Assembly: GCA_017435615.1 (NCBI GenBank)
Contig: JAFSET010000052.1
Coordinates: 1 to 39,851, forward strand
Reading direction: 5' to 3'
Length of the DNA stretch: 39,851 nucleotides
Source: Oscillospiraceae bacterium
GTDB taxonomy: Bacteria > Bacillota > Clostridia > Oscillospirales > Oscillospiraceae
Every line of letters starts with the position of its first letter. Within the stretch, counting starts at the first letter, position 1. This document shows, one piece after another, positions 15,607 through 23,206 of the stretch. The notes under the pieces are model-generated. The model saw only the letters and a program-made list of their open reading frames with translations. It did no database searches and was not told the origin of the DNA. A program made the translations under genes and the position numbers.

Positions 15607-15615
15607 CTGAATACC

Positions 15616-17430
15616 ATGTGTGCAATAGGGGGAACGGTAGATCTTGCTTATGATCAACAGGTCCTGGATGCTATGCAGGAAACCATGAAGCACCGCGGAC
15701 CAGACGGACAGGGAAGAATTTTCGGTGAGGGCTTTGCGCTGCTGCATACCCGTTTGGCCATAGTGGATCCGGAGGGCGGCGCACAGCCTATGGAGCTGTG
15801 CCGCGGCGAGGAGCGCTACAGTATTGTATATAACGGAGAGCTGTACAACACGCCGGAGCTTCGTGCGGAATTGACGGCACTGGGTCACCGTTTTTTGGGA
15901 CATTCAGATACGGAGGTGGTCCTTCATGCATATGTGCAGTGGAAGGAAGAGTGCCTGACGCGATTTAACGGTATTTTCGGATTAGCAGTTTGGGAGAGTA
16001 AAAAAAGAAAGCTGTTTCTTGCCCGTGACAGAATTGGTGTCAAACCGCTTTTTTATAAGCTGCACAATGCGGGGATGATCTTTGCCTCCGAAATGAAAAC
16101 CGTTTTGGCGTACCCAGGTGTACAGCCAATACTGGATGAAACCGGGGTGGCACAGCTGCTCCTGCTGGGTCCGGGTCGTGTGCCGGGAAGCGGTGTTTTG
16201 AAGGATATTATGGAATTGGAGCCCGGGTGCTGCGGTGTTTACGAAAACGGAAAATGGCATAGCTGGAGATATTGGTATTTGCGTGACGGAATTCACCGGG
16301 ACAGCTTTGAACAGACTGCGGAAAAAGTTCGCTACTTGGTAACCGATTCGATTAAGCGGCAAATGGTTTCCGATGTGCCGCTGGGAACGTTTTTATCAGG
16401 GGGCTTGGATTCCAGTCTGATCAGCTCGGTGTGCGCCCGGCAATTACAGCAGCCACTGGATACCTTTTCTGTGGACTATGAGAACAATGAGCTGTATTTT
16501 GTCCCTGGGAAATTTCAGCCGGAGTCTGACGCCCGTTATATTGATCTTATGCAGCGATATCTGAAATCAAAGCATCACCGCACGGTTCTGACGCCCCAGC
16601 AGCTTTCCGACACTTTGGAAGCGGCTACGGTTGCACGGGATCTTCCAGGAATGGCGGATGTGGATTTTTCCCTTTTAGCCTTTTGCAAGGATGTGAGAAA
16701 AACCGTAAAAATGGCGCTTTCCGGGGAGTGTGCTGATGAGATCTTTGGTGGATACCCCTGGTATCGGGATCCTGAGGTTCGATCTGCGGATGGCTTTCCC
16801 TGGGCGCAGAATACGGATCTGAGAGCCTCGTTCCTGCTGCCGTCTCTTCGTGAAATACAAAAGCCTGAGGAATTTGTTATGGACCAATATAACCGCACTG
16901 TGGCACAAAGCGATATTTTGCCGGAGAATACGCCGCTGGAGCGAAGAATGAAAGAAATGGTCAATTTAAATATGAGATGGTTTATGCAAACGCTGCTGGA
17001 CAGGAAAGACAGGATGAGCATGTACAACGGGCTGGAGGTCCGTGTGCCATTCTGCGACTACCGAATTGCGGAATATCTGTATACAGTACCCTGGGCGTTT
17101 AAAGATTATCAGGGCAGGGAAAAGGGCCTTTTGCGGTATGCTATGCGTGATTGGCTGCCGGATCCCGTACTGCACAGAAAGAAAAGTCCCTATCCCAAAA
17201 CCTGGGCACCTGCCTATCAGCAGCTTATGGAACAAAGACTGTTAAAACTGCTGGAGCAAAAAAATGCACCGATTTTCTATTTTGTCGATCCACAGGCCAT
17301 CAGGAAACTGCTGCAGGCCGAGTATACCTGGCCCTGGTATGGTCAATTGATGAAGGTGCCGCAGACAATGGCTTATATTTTGCAGATTGATTTTTGGCTG
17401 CGGCATAACGGTATTGCGTTTGCGTTTTAG
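15616..17430 (+). CDS. asnB: Asparagine synthase (glutamine-hydrolysing), AsnO-like context
   Basis: 604 residues, two-domain glutamine-dependent asparagine synthetase. The N-terminal class II glutaminase starts MCAIGG, with Cys2 as nucleophile after Met removal, and contains MKHRGPDG, HTRLAIVD and YNGELYN. The synthetase domain has the ATP pyrophosphate loop SGGLDSS at 261-267 and SGECADEIFGGYPWYR further on. It converts aspartate, glutamine and ATP to asparagine, glutamate, AMP and PPi. The residue after Cys2 is Ala where Gly is more usual. ATG 15616 has AAGGAG nine bases upstream. The shared sporulation-type promoter recalls the sporulation-linked asparagine synthetase AsnO of Bacillus, so a role in the mother cell is plausible. 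Confidence 0.92.
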   Translation: MCAIGGTVDLAYDQQVLDAMQETMKHRGPDGQGRIFGEGFALLHTRLAIVDPEGGAQPMELCRGEERYSIVYNGELYNTPELRAELTALGHRFLGHSDTEVVLHAYVQWKEECLTRFNGIFGLAVWESKKRKLFLARDRIGVKPLFYKLHNAGMIFASEMKTVLAYPGVQPILDETGVAQLLLLGPGRVPGSGVLKDIMELEPGCCGVYENGKWHSWRYWYLRDGIHRDSFEQTAEKVRYLVTDSIKRQMVSDVPLGTFLSGGLDSSLISSVCARQLQQPLDTFSVDYENNELYFVPGKFQPESDARYIDLMQRYLKSKHHRTVLTPQQLSDTLEAATVARDLPGMADVDFSLLAFCKDVRKTVKMALSGECADEIFGGYPWYRDPEVRSADGFPWAQNTDLRASFLLPSLREIQKPEEFVMDQYNRTVAQSDILPENTPLERRMKEMVNLNMRWFMQTLLDRKDRMSMYNGLEVRVPFCDYRIAEYLYTVPWAFKDYQGREKGLLRYAMRDWLPDPVLHRKKSPYPKTWAPAYQQLMEQRLLKLLEQKNAPIFYFVDPQAIRKLLQAEYTWPWYGQLMKVPQTMAYILQIDFWLRHNGIAFAF

Positions 17431-17510
17431 GGTAAAACCAAAAAGTTGCATAAAAAGAAAATGAAATAACACTGAAAAGTGTTTATTTTAACGAAAATCC
17501 ATTTATCGTG

Positions 17511-17539
17511 TTGAAAAAATTTATCAAGAGTGATACTAT
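17511..17539 (+). promoter_or_regulatory. Candidate promoter of serC-serA
   Basis: TTGAAA at 17511-17516 and TACTAT at 17534-17539, spacer 17 bp, 66 bases before the serC ATG. A second choice of -10 (TATAAT at 17537) would give a 20-bp spacer. Confidence 0.5.
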
Positions 17540-17605
17540 AATCCAAATACATTTGTGCGCAATACGAGGACTTTGTGTGCGTAATAGGAACAGGAGGAAT
17601 GAAAA

Positions 17606-18688
17606 ATGGCAAGAGTGTACAATTTTTCTGCAGGACCTGCGATCCTTCCGGAGGAGGTCTTGCGTGAAGCTGCTGAGGAGATGCTGGACTACCGTGGAAG
17701 TGGCATGTCTGTGATGGAAATGAGCCACCGCAGCAGCACATATCAGACGATTATCGACGAGGCACAGCAGGATCTGCGCGATTTGATGGGAATTCCTGAC
17801 AATTACAAGGTCTTGTTTATGCAGGGCGGTGCTTCTCAGCAATTCGCTATGGTGCCAATGAACCTGATGCGTAACCGTGTGGCGGATTATATCATCACCG
17901 GTGTTTGGGCTAAGAAGGCCTGCGAGGAGGCGAAAAAATACGGCACAACCAATGTGATCGCGTCCTCCGCAGACCAAACCTTTTCCTATATCCCGGATTG
18001 CTCGGATCTGCCTGTCAGTGACAACGCTGATTATGTGTATATTTGCGAGAATAACACTATTTATGGCACGAAATTTAAAAAGCTTCCCAATACAAAGGGG
18101 AAGCCCTTGGTTTCGGACGTTTCGTCCTGCTTCCTGTCTGAACCGGTCAATGTAGCGGACTATGGCATTTTGTATGGCGGTGTACAGAAGAATATCGGAC
18201 CGGCAGGTGTGGTGATCGCAGTGATCCGTGAGGACCTGATCCGGGAGGATGTACTGCCCGGCACCCCCACGATGCTGACCTATAAGACCCATGCGGACAA
18301 CGGCTCTATGTATAACACGCCTCCGGCTTACGGCATTTATATCTGCGGAAAGGTATTTAAGTGGCTGAAAAATCAGGGTGGCCTTGAGGCCATCAAGCGT
18401 CACAATGAAGCCAAGGCAAAGCTTTTGTATGACTTCTTGGACAACAGCCGGCTGTTTAAGGGCACAGTCCGGAAGGAAGACCGTTCCTTGATGAATGTTC
18501 CCTTTGTGATCGGTGATCAGCAGATGGAAGCCAAATTCATTAAGGAGTCCACAAGCGCAGGACTGACCAATTTGAAGGGCCACCGCAGCGTAGGCGGTAT
18601 GCGTGCCAGCATCTATAATGCCATGCCTTTGGCTGGTGTCCAGGCATTGGTTGACTTTATGGAAGAGTTTGAGAAAAACAACGGATAG
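17606..18688 (+). CDS. serC: Phosphoserine aminotransferase
   Basis: 360 residues, the normal length. It catalyses PLP-dependent transamination of 3-phosphohydroxypyruvate with glutamate to phosphoserine, the second step of serine synthesis. Family features are YNFSAGPAILP at the N-terminus, SHRS at 40-43, FMQGGASQQF at 71-80 (phosphate binding), and GGVQKNIGPAG with the PLP lysine at residue 195. Start ATG 17606 follows a GGAGG. The serA gene follows after 12 bases in the same direction, so the first two serine-pathway enzymes are one operon. The phosphatase serB is not in the window. Confidence 0.95.
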   Translation: MARVYNFSAGPAILPEEVLREAAEEMLDYRGSGMSVMEMSHRSSTYQTIIDEAQQDLRDLMGIPDNYKVLFMQGGASQQFAMVPMNLMRNRVADYIITGVWAKKACEEAKKYGTTNVIASSADQTFSYIPDCSDLPVSDNADYVYICENNTIYGTKFKKLPNTKGKPLVSDVSSCFLSEPVNVADYGILYGGVQKNIGPAGVVIAVIREDLIREDVLPGTPTMLTYKTHADNGSMYNTPPAYGIYICGKVFKWLKNQGGLEAIKRHNEAKAKLLYDFLDNSRLFKGTVRKEDRSLMNVPFVIGDQQMEAKFIKESTSAGLTNLKGHRSVGGMRASIYNAMPLAGVQALVDFMEEFEKNNG

Positions 18689-18700
18689 GGGAGAAAGACA

Positions 18701-19864
18701 ATGTTTGAGGTCCAGTATTTAAATTCCATCTCCTCCAAGGGTAAGGAGCTTTGGACGGATCAGTATAAAACCGCGGACTGCATTGAAAATGCGGATGCAT
18801 TGCTGGTGCGCAGCGCGGCTATGCACGAAATGGAGTTTTCCGATAAACTGCTGGCAGTTTCCAGAGCCGGTGCCGGCGTGAATAATATTCCGCTGGATAA
18901 GTGCGCCCAGCAGGGCATTGTGGTTTTCAATACCCCCGGTGCCAATGCAAACGGCGTGGTGGAGCTTGCGCTGTGCGGTATGCTGCTAGGCAGCCGGGAT
19001 ATCGTAGGCGGTATCCAGTGGGTGAGAAGCATCCAGGATGATCCGGATGTGGCGAAAAAAGTGGAAAAGGGCAAGTCTCAGTTTGCCGGTCATGAGATTG
19101 CCGGCAAAAAACTGGGTGTGATCGGTCTTGGTGCCATCGGTGGTCCTTTGGCCAACAACGCCATCAAGCTTGGCATGGAGGTCTACGGCTGCGATCCGTA
19201 TATTTCCATTGACGCAGCCTGGCATTTGGATAGCCGCATCGTCCCGGTGAAGACCCGGGAGGAGATCTACGAAAACTGTGACATCATCTCGGTGCATACG
19301 CCCCTTTTGGATAGCACCCGTGGTATGATCAATGCAGAGGCCTTCTCCAAAATGAAGGACGGCGTGATCCTGCTGAACTTTGCCCGGGATGCGCTGGTGG
19401 ATGATGATGCGCTGGAGCAGGCGCTCAGCAGCGGACGTGTCAGCCGGTATGTGACCGATTTCCCCAATGCCAGAACAGCCTCGATGAAGGGCGTGGTTGC
19501 TATTCCGCACCTGGGCGCATCCACCCAGGAGGCTGAGGATAATTGTGCGAAAATGGCAGTTCGCCAGGTGATGAATTATCTGGAGAACGGTAATATTGTA
19601 AACTCTGTCAACTTCCCCAACTGTGATATGGGTAAATGCACAAAGGCGGCGCGGCTGCTGATTTTGCATAAAAACATCCCCAACAGTCTGGGCCGGTTCA
19701 CATCTGCGGTAGCCCGTGAGAATATGAATATTTCCGATATGCTCAACCGCAGCCGTGGAGAATATGCCTGCACTATGCTGGACCTGGATTCTCCGGTACC
19801 TCAGTCGGTGGTGGACGAAATTATGGCTGCCGAGGGTGTGCTTCGTGTAAGAGTGATTGTATAA
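18701..19864 (+). CDS. serA: D-3-phosphoglycerate dehydrogenase
   Basis: 387 residues, short-form SerA. It oxidises 3-phosphoglycerate with NAD to 3-phosphohydroxypyruvate. The NAD-binding motif is LGVIGLGAIGG (138-148). Substrate and catalytic residues visible are RAGAGVNNI at 55-63, Arg229 in the NFAR motif and His270 in PHLGAST. The C-terminal 70 residues look like an ACT domain (SLGRFTSAVARENMNISDML), the usual site for serine feedback. It is the second gene of the serC-serA operon, with GGGGAGA before the ATG. Confidence 0.94.
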   Translation: MFEVQYLNSISSKGKELWTDQYKTADCIENADALLVRSAAMHEMEFSDKLLAVSRAGAGVNNIPLDKCAQQGIVVFNTPGANANGVVELALCGMLLGSRDIVGGIQWVRSIQDDPDVAKKVEKGKSQFAGHEIAGKKLGVIGLGAIGGPLANNAIKLGMEVYGCDPYISIDAAWHLDSRIVPVKTREEIYENCDIISVHTPLLDSTRGMINAEAFSKMKDGVILLNFARDALVDDDALEQALSSGRVSRYVTDFPNARTASMKGVVAIPHLGASTQEAEDNCAKMAVRQVMNYLENGNIVNSVNFPNCDMGKCTKAARLLILHKNIPNSLGRFTSAVARENMNISDMLNRSRGEYACTMLDLDSPVPQSVVDEIMAAEGVLRVRVIV

Positions 19865-19963
19865 AAACAGCAAAAAATTCGGCGTTTTGCCCATGTGCAT
19901 TTTTTAAAAAATATGATATAATTAATTTAATTATGGTATGATAATTTACTAAAGAGGAAGGGA

Positions 19964-20473
19964 GTGGGTGAATTGTACCAGGTGGGAGAAAAGGTCGTGT
20001 ACGGCATACACGGTGTTTGTGTGATCGTCGATTTGGAAATCAAGACCTTAGACCGGCAGAAGGTGCAGTATTATGTGCTGGAACCTGTCGATCAGCCCGG
20101 TGCCAGGTACTATATTCCCACACAAAAACCGGCAGCGGTGGCAAAGCTTAGCCCGGTGCTTTCCAGAGAAGCGCTCAATAACATGCTCGCCAATCGGACT
20201 ATTCCGGAAGGGACCTGGATCAGCGACGAGAATCAGCGCAAGCAAAAATATCGGGAGCTGATCAGCAGCACAGACCGTGCAGCTATTTTGGCAATGGTCC
20301 GGGCACTTCATATTCACAAGGATCAGCAGGCAGCTTTGGGCAAAAAATTCCACCTGTGCGATGAAGGCTTTCTTCGTGATGCAGAAAAACTGCTGTGTTC
20401 CGAGTTTTCCATGGTTTTGGGAATTTCACCTCAGGAGATTGCCGATTACATCAAAGGCGCATCCGGCCGATGA
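19964..20473 (+). CDS. CarD-family transcriptional regulator
   Basis: 169 residues. The N-terminal 60 residues have the CarD/CdnL/TRCF RNA-polymerase-interacting fold: YQVGEKVVYGIHGVCVIVDLE, then VQYYVLEPV and a YYIPT segment. The rest is a helical domain (KYRELISSTDRAAILAMVRAL, HLCDEGFLRDAEKLL). CarD-type proteins bind the RNA polymerase beta subunit and stabilise open promoter complexes. GTG 19964 is the likely start, with GAGG six bases upstream; TTG 19973 is the alternative. An AT-rich stretch with several TATAAT-like words (19905-19945) probably holds its promoter. It is a single gene ended by a strong terminator. Confidence 0.85.
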   Translation: MGELYQVGEKVVYGIHGVCVIVDLEIKTLDRQKVQYYVLEPVDQPGARYYIPTQKPAAVAKLSPVLSREALNNMLANRTIPEGTWISDENQRKQKYRELISSTDRAAILAMVRALHIHKDQQAALGKKFHLCDEGFLRDAEKLLCSEFSMVLGISPQEIADYIKGASGR

Positions 20474-20516
20474 TCTTTAGCTTGCCGGATCAATGTTGTT
20501 TCATAAATACAAAACA

Positions 20517-20553
20517 AATACCCTATGCCGCATAGAAAACGGCATAGGGTATT
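20517..20553 (+). terminator. Bidirectional intrinsic terminator
   Basis: Perfect 14-bp stem (20517-20530 with 20540-20553) and a nine-base loop, followed by CTTT on the plus strand and TTTGTTTTG on the minus strand, between convergent genes. Confidence 0.9.
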
Positions 20554-20563
20554 CTTTATGGTT

Positions 20564-21349
20564 TTATTTTGTGACAGGCTTTTTGCTTTGCAGACAGTGG
20601 ATCAGCAAGAACAGCAAATAAGCACCAAGGCAGACAACGGGAATATAGATTAGCGTGTTGATCGGCCAGCCAAACCATTCCGAAAACTGCTTAAAGACGA
20701 TGATAGGCGAATTTCCCGGGCCAACAAAAAACATATTCATATGACTGTCAAATACGTTTTGGACGACGGCGTTCAGGGTAAATGCAATGGCGCACAGACT
20801 GACAAAGGTCCAGGTTGCACCCCAGTAGTCCTGAATGCTGGCGCCGCCACGCCGGGAAAAGCACAGAAACAGACCGATAAATACCAACAGCATATGCCAA
20901 ATCAGGGCGTGCAGGGTCAAAAACCAGTATCCGTGGAGAAGGCCGGAAGGCTCTGTAAAGGCAATGGCGCCGCCTAAAAGATTGTAAAGCACCATAAAGC
21001 TGTACATGCCCCGTTGAAGCTTTCCCGGTTTCAGCCAGGGTGCGATCAGACACATATACATGGGGATACTGCAAAGCTGAAAGGGAAAATCACCCCAGGA
21101 GTAGGTGTTGTCCATAATGGCAAAGTAATAGAAGAGCTGTTTGTATGCCTCTGAAAGGCTTAGGATCAAGCCTACGGAAAACAGGATCAACCGGGCAGTT
21201 TTATCACTGCAATCTCTTATTTTCCAGGCAATCCATGCACACAGCGCAAAGCCGATCAGGGTGAACAGAATGTGAAAAGCGCCGTAGGCAGGCGGTTGAG
21301 CCATAGGCCAGGCAGTAGACTCCACAAAACGGTCAAGTGCATCGAACAT
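20564..21349 (-). CDS. YwaF/TIGR02206-like integral membrane protein
   Basis: 261 residues with about seven hydrophobic segments spread from residue 25 to 255. The family hallmark is the polar FPFQLCSIPMYMCL stretch around residues 87-100, followed by NLLGGAIAF and a HALIWHMLLVF helix. Members (YwaF, TIGR02206) are predicted membrane proteins without established function; the aligned polar residues inside the helices hint at a buried active site. Start ATG 21349 has AAGGTT-type sequence upstream only, a weak ribosome binding site. It has its own promoter, overlapped by a palindrome. Confidence 0.8.
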   Translation of the reverse strand: MFDALDRFVESTAWPMAQPPAYGAFHILFTLIGFALCAWIAWKIRDCSDKTARLILFSVGLILSLSEAYKQLFYYFAIMDNTYSWGDFPFQLCSIPMYMCLIAPWLKPGKLQRGMYSFMVLYNLLGGAIAFTEPSGLLHGYWFLTLHALIWHMLLVFIGLFLCFSRRGGASIQDYWGATWTFVSLCAIAFTLNAVVQNVFDSHMNMFFVGPGNSPIIVFKQFSEWFGWPINTLIYIPVVCLGAYLLFLLIHCLQSKKPVTK

Positions 21350-21368
21350 ATCAAAAACCTTCTTTACT

Positions 21369-21417
21369 GTGGAATAATGCTGTTTGGCATTATACCACGA
21401 ACAAAAGGGAAAAACAA
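21369..21417 (-). promoter_or_regulatory. Promoter with an overlapping palindromic operator
   Basis: On the minus strand TTGTTT (21412-21417) and TATAAT (21389-21394) have a 17-bp spacer. A 12-bp inverted repeat with one mismatch (21369-21380 and 21387-21398, six-base centre) covers the -10 and the expected start of the YwaF-like gene, as a repressor site would. Confidence 0.6.
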
Positions 21418-21451
21418 CGAATTATGAATTTTTTGTGAATAATGACCATAA

Positions 21452-22417
21452 CTAATTGATCTCGTGTATACGCGGTCTGCGATCAATGGGATACTGGATC
21501 AGGGCACTGCCGTCCAAATCCTCACGGTGTAAATACACGGCGTTGATCTGACTGTTTTCATAGGTGGTGTAGTAGTAAATGCCTTTGTTGGTGTTGCAGC
21601 AACTGGAATAGACGGTTTTTTCATAACGCTCACCGACTTTTACACAGCCTTCTTGCTGGCATACGCTGCCTAAAATGTGAAAAAACTGATTGACTGATAG
21701 GGACTCATCCTTAGGCTTGACGCTGTGCAGCTTTGTAAAGGCTGCCCGGATAAATCTGGAGCCGGAGGACAGATCTCCCGGAAGTCCTATAGCGCCCATC
21801 CCCCTGCTGTATGGGGACAGGGGAATGGCTGGCGCAAACCGGTTTTCCGGTGGCTCGTCAGAAATACCCAGATGATCTATGATCCGATGCAGATGATATT
21901 CAAAAGGTGGGCTGTTGGTCAGTACGCCGAAGGGGTCGTCGGTGATCTGCAGCCCGGTTTTAAGCGGTTCTATGGCAAAGCTTTGGGTCTTGTCTGCAAT
22001 CATCCAATGCAGTGGTGTCAGGGAAAATGCGGCAGAGAAGGGGATCGCTCCGATTTTTGTGTTTTTCAAAAGCTCCACAGCTTCTTCGGCTGTTTCACAC
22101 TGCCGTAGCACCCATGGGATAAGCTCAAAGGGGGCAACAGCATCTTCGGTGTTGTCATCGTAGTGGGCATTTCCCGGGAAATTCAGCCCTGCCATGGCAA
22201 GCCCTTTTTCGTTGACTGCATCATAGTATAGCGGATAGTTCTCACTTACCGTTGCCATACCGATCAATGCGTAATGTCGGTCAGCGCTGTCTGCCTTGCG
22301 GAAGTGAAAGGGAAAACCTCTTGGGGTAATGGTTACAGCCTCTTGATAACTGAATTCCAAATCCAGGTTTCTGCCGAAATAATGATCCTGTGTTAAAAAG
22401 CTGATAGCGGTACACAT
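21452..22417 (-). CDS. bsh: Conjugated bile acid (bile salt) hydrolase
   Basis: 321 residues, choloylglycine hydrolase family (Ntn hydrolase). The mature nucleophile is Cys2 (MCTAISF). Other active-site residues are in place: Arg16 and Asp19 in GRNLDLEFSY, Asn79 in AGLNF, Asn169 in VLTNSP, and the Arg of GLPGDLSSGSRFIRAAF near 221-224. The C-terminus (GIYYYTTYENSQINAV) matches characterised conjugated bile acid hydrolases more closely than penicillin V acylases. It hydrolyses glycine- or taurine-conjugated bile salts. No signal peptide, so cytoplasmic. AAAGGAGG precedes the ATG. A 13-bp palindrome lies near the promoter. This gene is the clearest sign of a gut habitat. Confidence 0.9.
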   Translation of the reverse strand: MCTAISFLTQDHYFGRNLDLEFSYQEAVTITPRGFPFHFRKADSADRHYALIGMATVSENYPLYYDAVNEKGLAMAGLNFPGNAHYDDNTEDAVAPFELIPWVLRQCETAEEAVELLKNTKIGAIPFSAAFSLTPLHWMIADKTQSFAIEPLKTGLQITDDPFGVLTNSPPFEYHLHRIIDHLGISDEPPENRFAPAIPLSPYSRGMGAIGLPGDLSSGSRFIRAAFTKLHSVKPKDESLSVNQFFHILGSVCQQEGCVKVGERYEKTVYSSCCNTNKGIYYYTTYENSQINAVYLHREDLDGSALIQYPIDRRPRIHEIN

Positions 22418-22454
22418 AACTGATCCTCCTTTGAAGATAGTATATACCGATAAA

Positions 22455-22467
22455 TTTGTAATACAAA
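22455..22467. promoter_or_regulatory. 13-bp palindrome in the bile salt hydrolase promoter region
   Basis: TTTGTA-A-TACAAA lies over the likely -35 (TTGTAT on the minus strand, 16 bp before TATACT), about 40-50 bases upstream of the bsh start. It is placed as an operator; the regulator is unknown. Confidence 0.4.
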
Positions 22468-22538
22468 ATAATAAAAATTAGTACTTTTTACCTGGGGCAC
22501 TATGTGATATAATATAAAATGGAAAGAGGTGTTTATTT

Positions 22539-23198
22539 ATGCTTACCTATGATCATGTTATACAAAGTGAAGCAATTAAGACTTATATTATACGGGCCGA
22601 CGAGTCCCTGGGGGCACTGGGCTATACAGAGCACAGCTTTTCCCATGTGCTGCATGTGGCACGGACTGCCGGTTATATTCTCAGAACGCTGGGCTTTGAG
22701 GAGCGAACAGTGGAGCTGGCTAAGATCGCGGGATATCTTCACGATATCGGAAATCTGGTGAACCGGAAGGATCATTCTCAGTCCGGTGCAGTGATGGCCT
22801 GGAGTATTTTGCACGATATGGGCTGTGATCCAGGAGAACTTGCCACCATCGTGACAGCTATCGGAAACCATGATGAAGGCACCGGTGTGCCTGTCAATGC
22901 GGTAGCCGCAGCATTGATTCTTGCGGACAAAGCCGACGTGCGTCGCAGCCGTGTGCGCAACAAGGATATCTCCACCTTTGATATTCACGACCGTGTGAAT
23001 TATTCGGTGATCGAGTCTGCCATGACCGTCAGCGAGGACAAGTCTGTGGTCAGACTGAAGCTGAAGATCGACAATCAGTTCGGCTCTGTGATGGACTATT
23101 TTGAGATTTTTATGGGACGTATGCTGCTTTGCCGCAAGGCGGCGGAAAAGCTGGGAATGGCTTTTAAATTGGACATCAACGATCAGCAGCTTATTTGA
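22539..23198 (+). CDS. HD-domain phosphohydrolase
   Basis: 219 residues. The HD superfamily metal site is visible: His36 in HSFSHVLHV, the His68-Asp69 doublet in GYLHDIGN, His79 and His111-Asp112 in the HSQSG and NHDEG segments, and Asp130 in LADKAD. The C-terminal part (KSVVRLKLKID and the following helix) is typical of a subgroup of Firmicute HD proteins. It probably hydrolyses a phosphoester or nucleotide; the substrate is unknown. ATG 22539 has GAGG upstream (22525-22528), and a TATAAT at 22508-22513 precedes it. The glycosidase gene starts nine bases after its stop, so the two are co-transcribed. Confidence 0.82.
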   Translation: MLTYDHVIQSEAIKTYIIRADESLGALGYTEHSFSHVLHVARTAGYILRTLGFEERTVELAKIAGYLHDIGNLVNRKDHSQSGAVMAWSILHDMGCDPGELATIVTAIGNHDEGTGVPVNAVAAALILADKADVRRSRVRNKDISTFDIHDRVNYSVIESAMTVSEDKSVVRLKLKIDNQFGSVMDYFEIFMGRMLLCRKAAEKLGMAFKLDINDQQLI

Positions 23199-23206
23199 GG
23201 GGGCTT

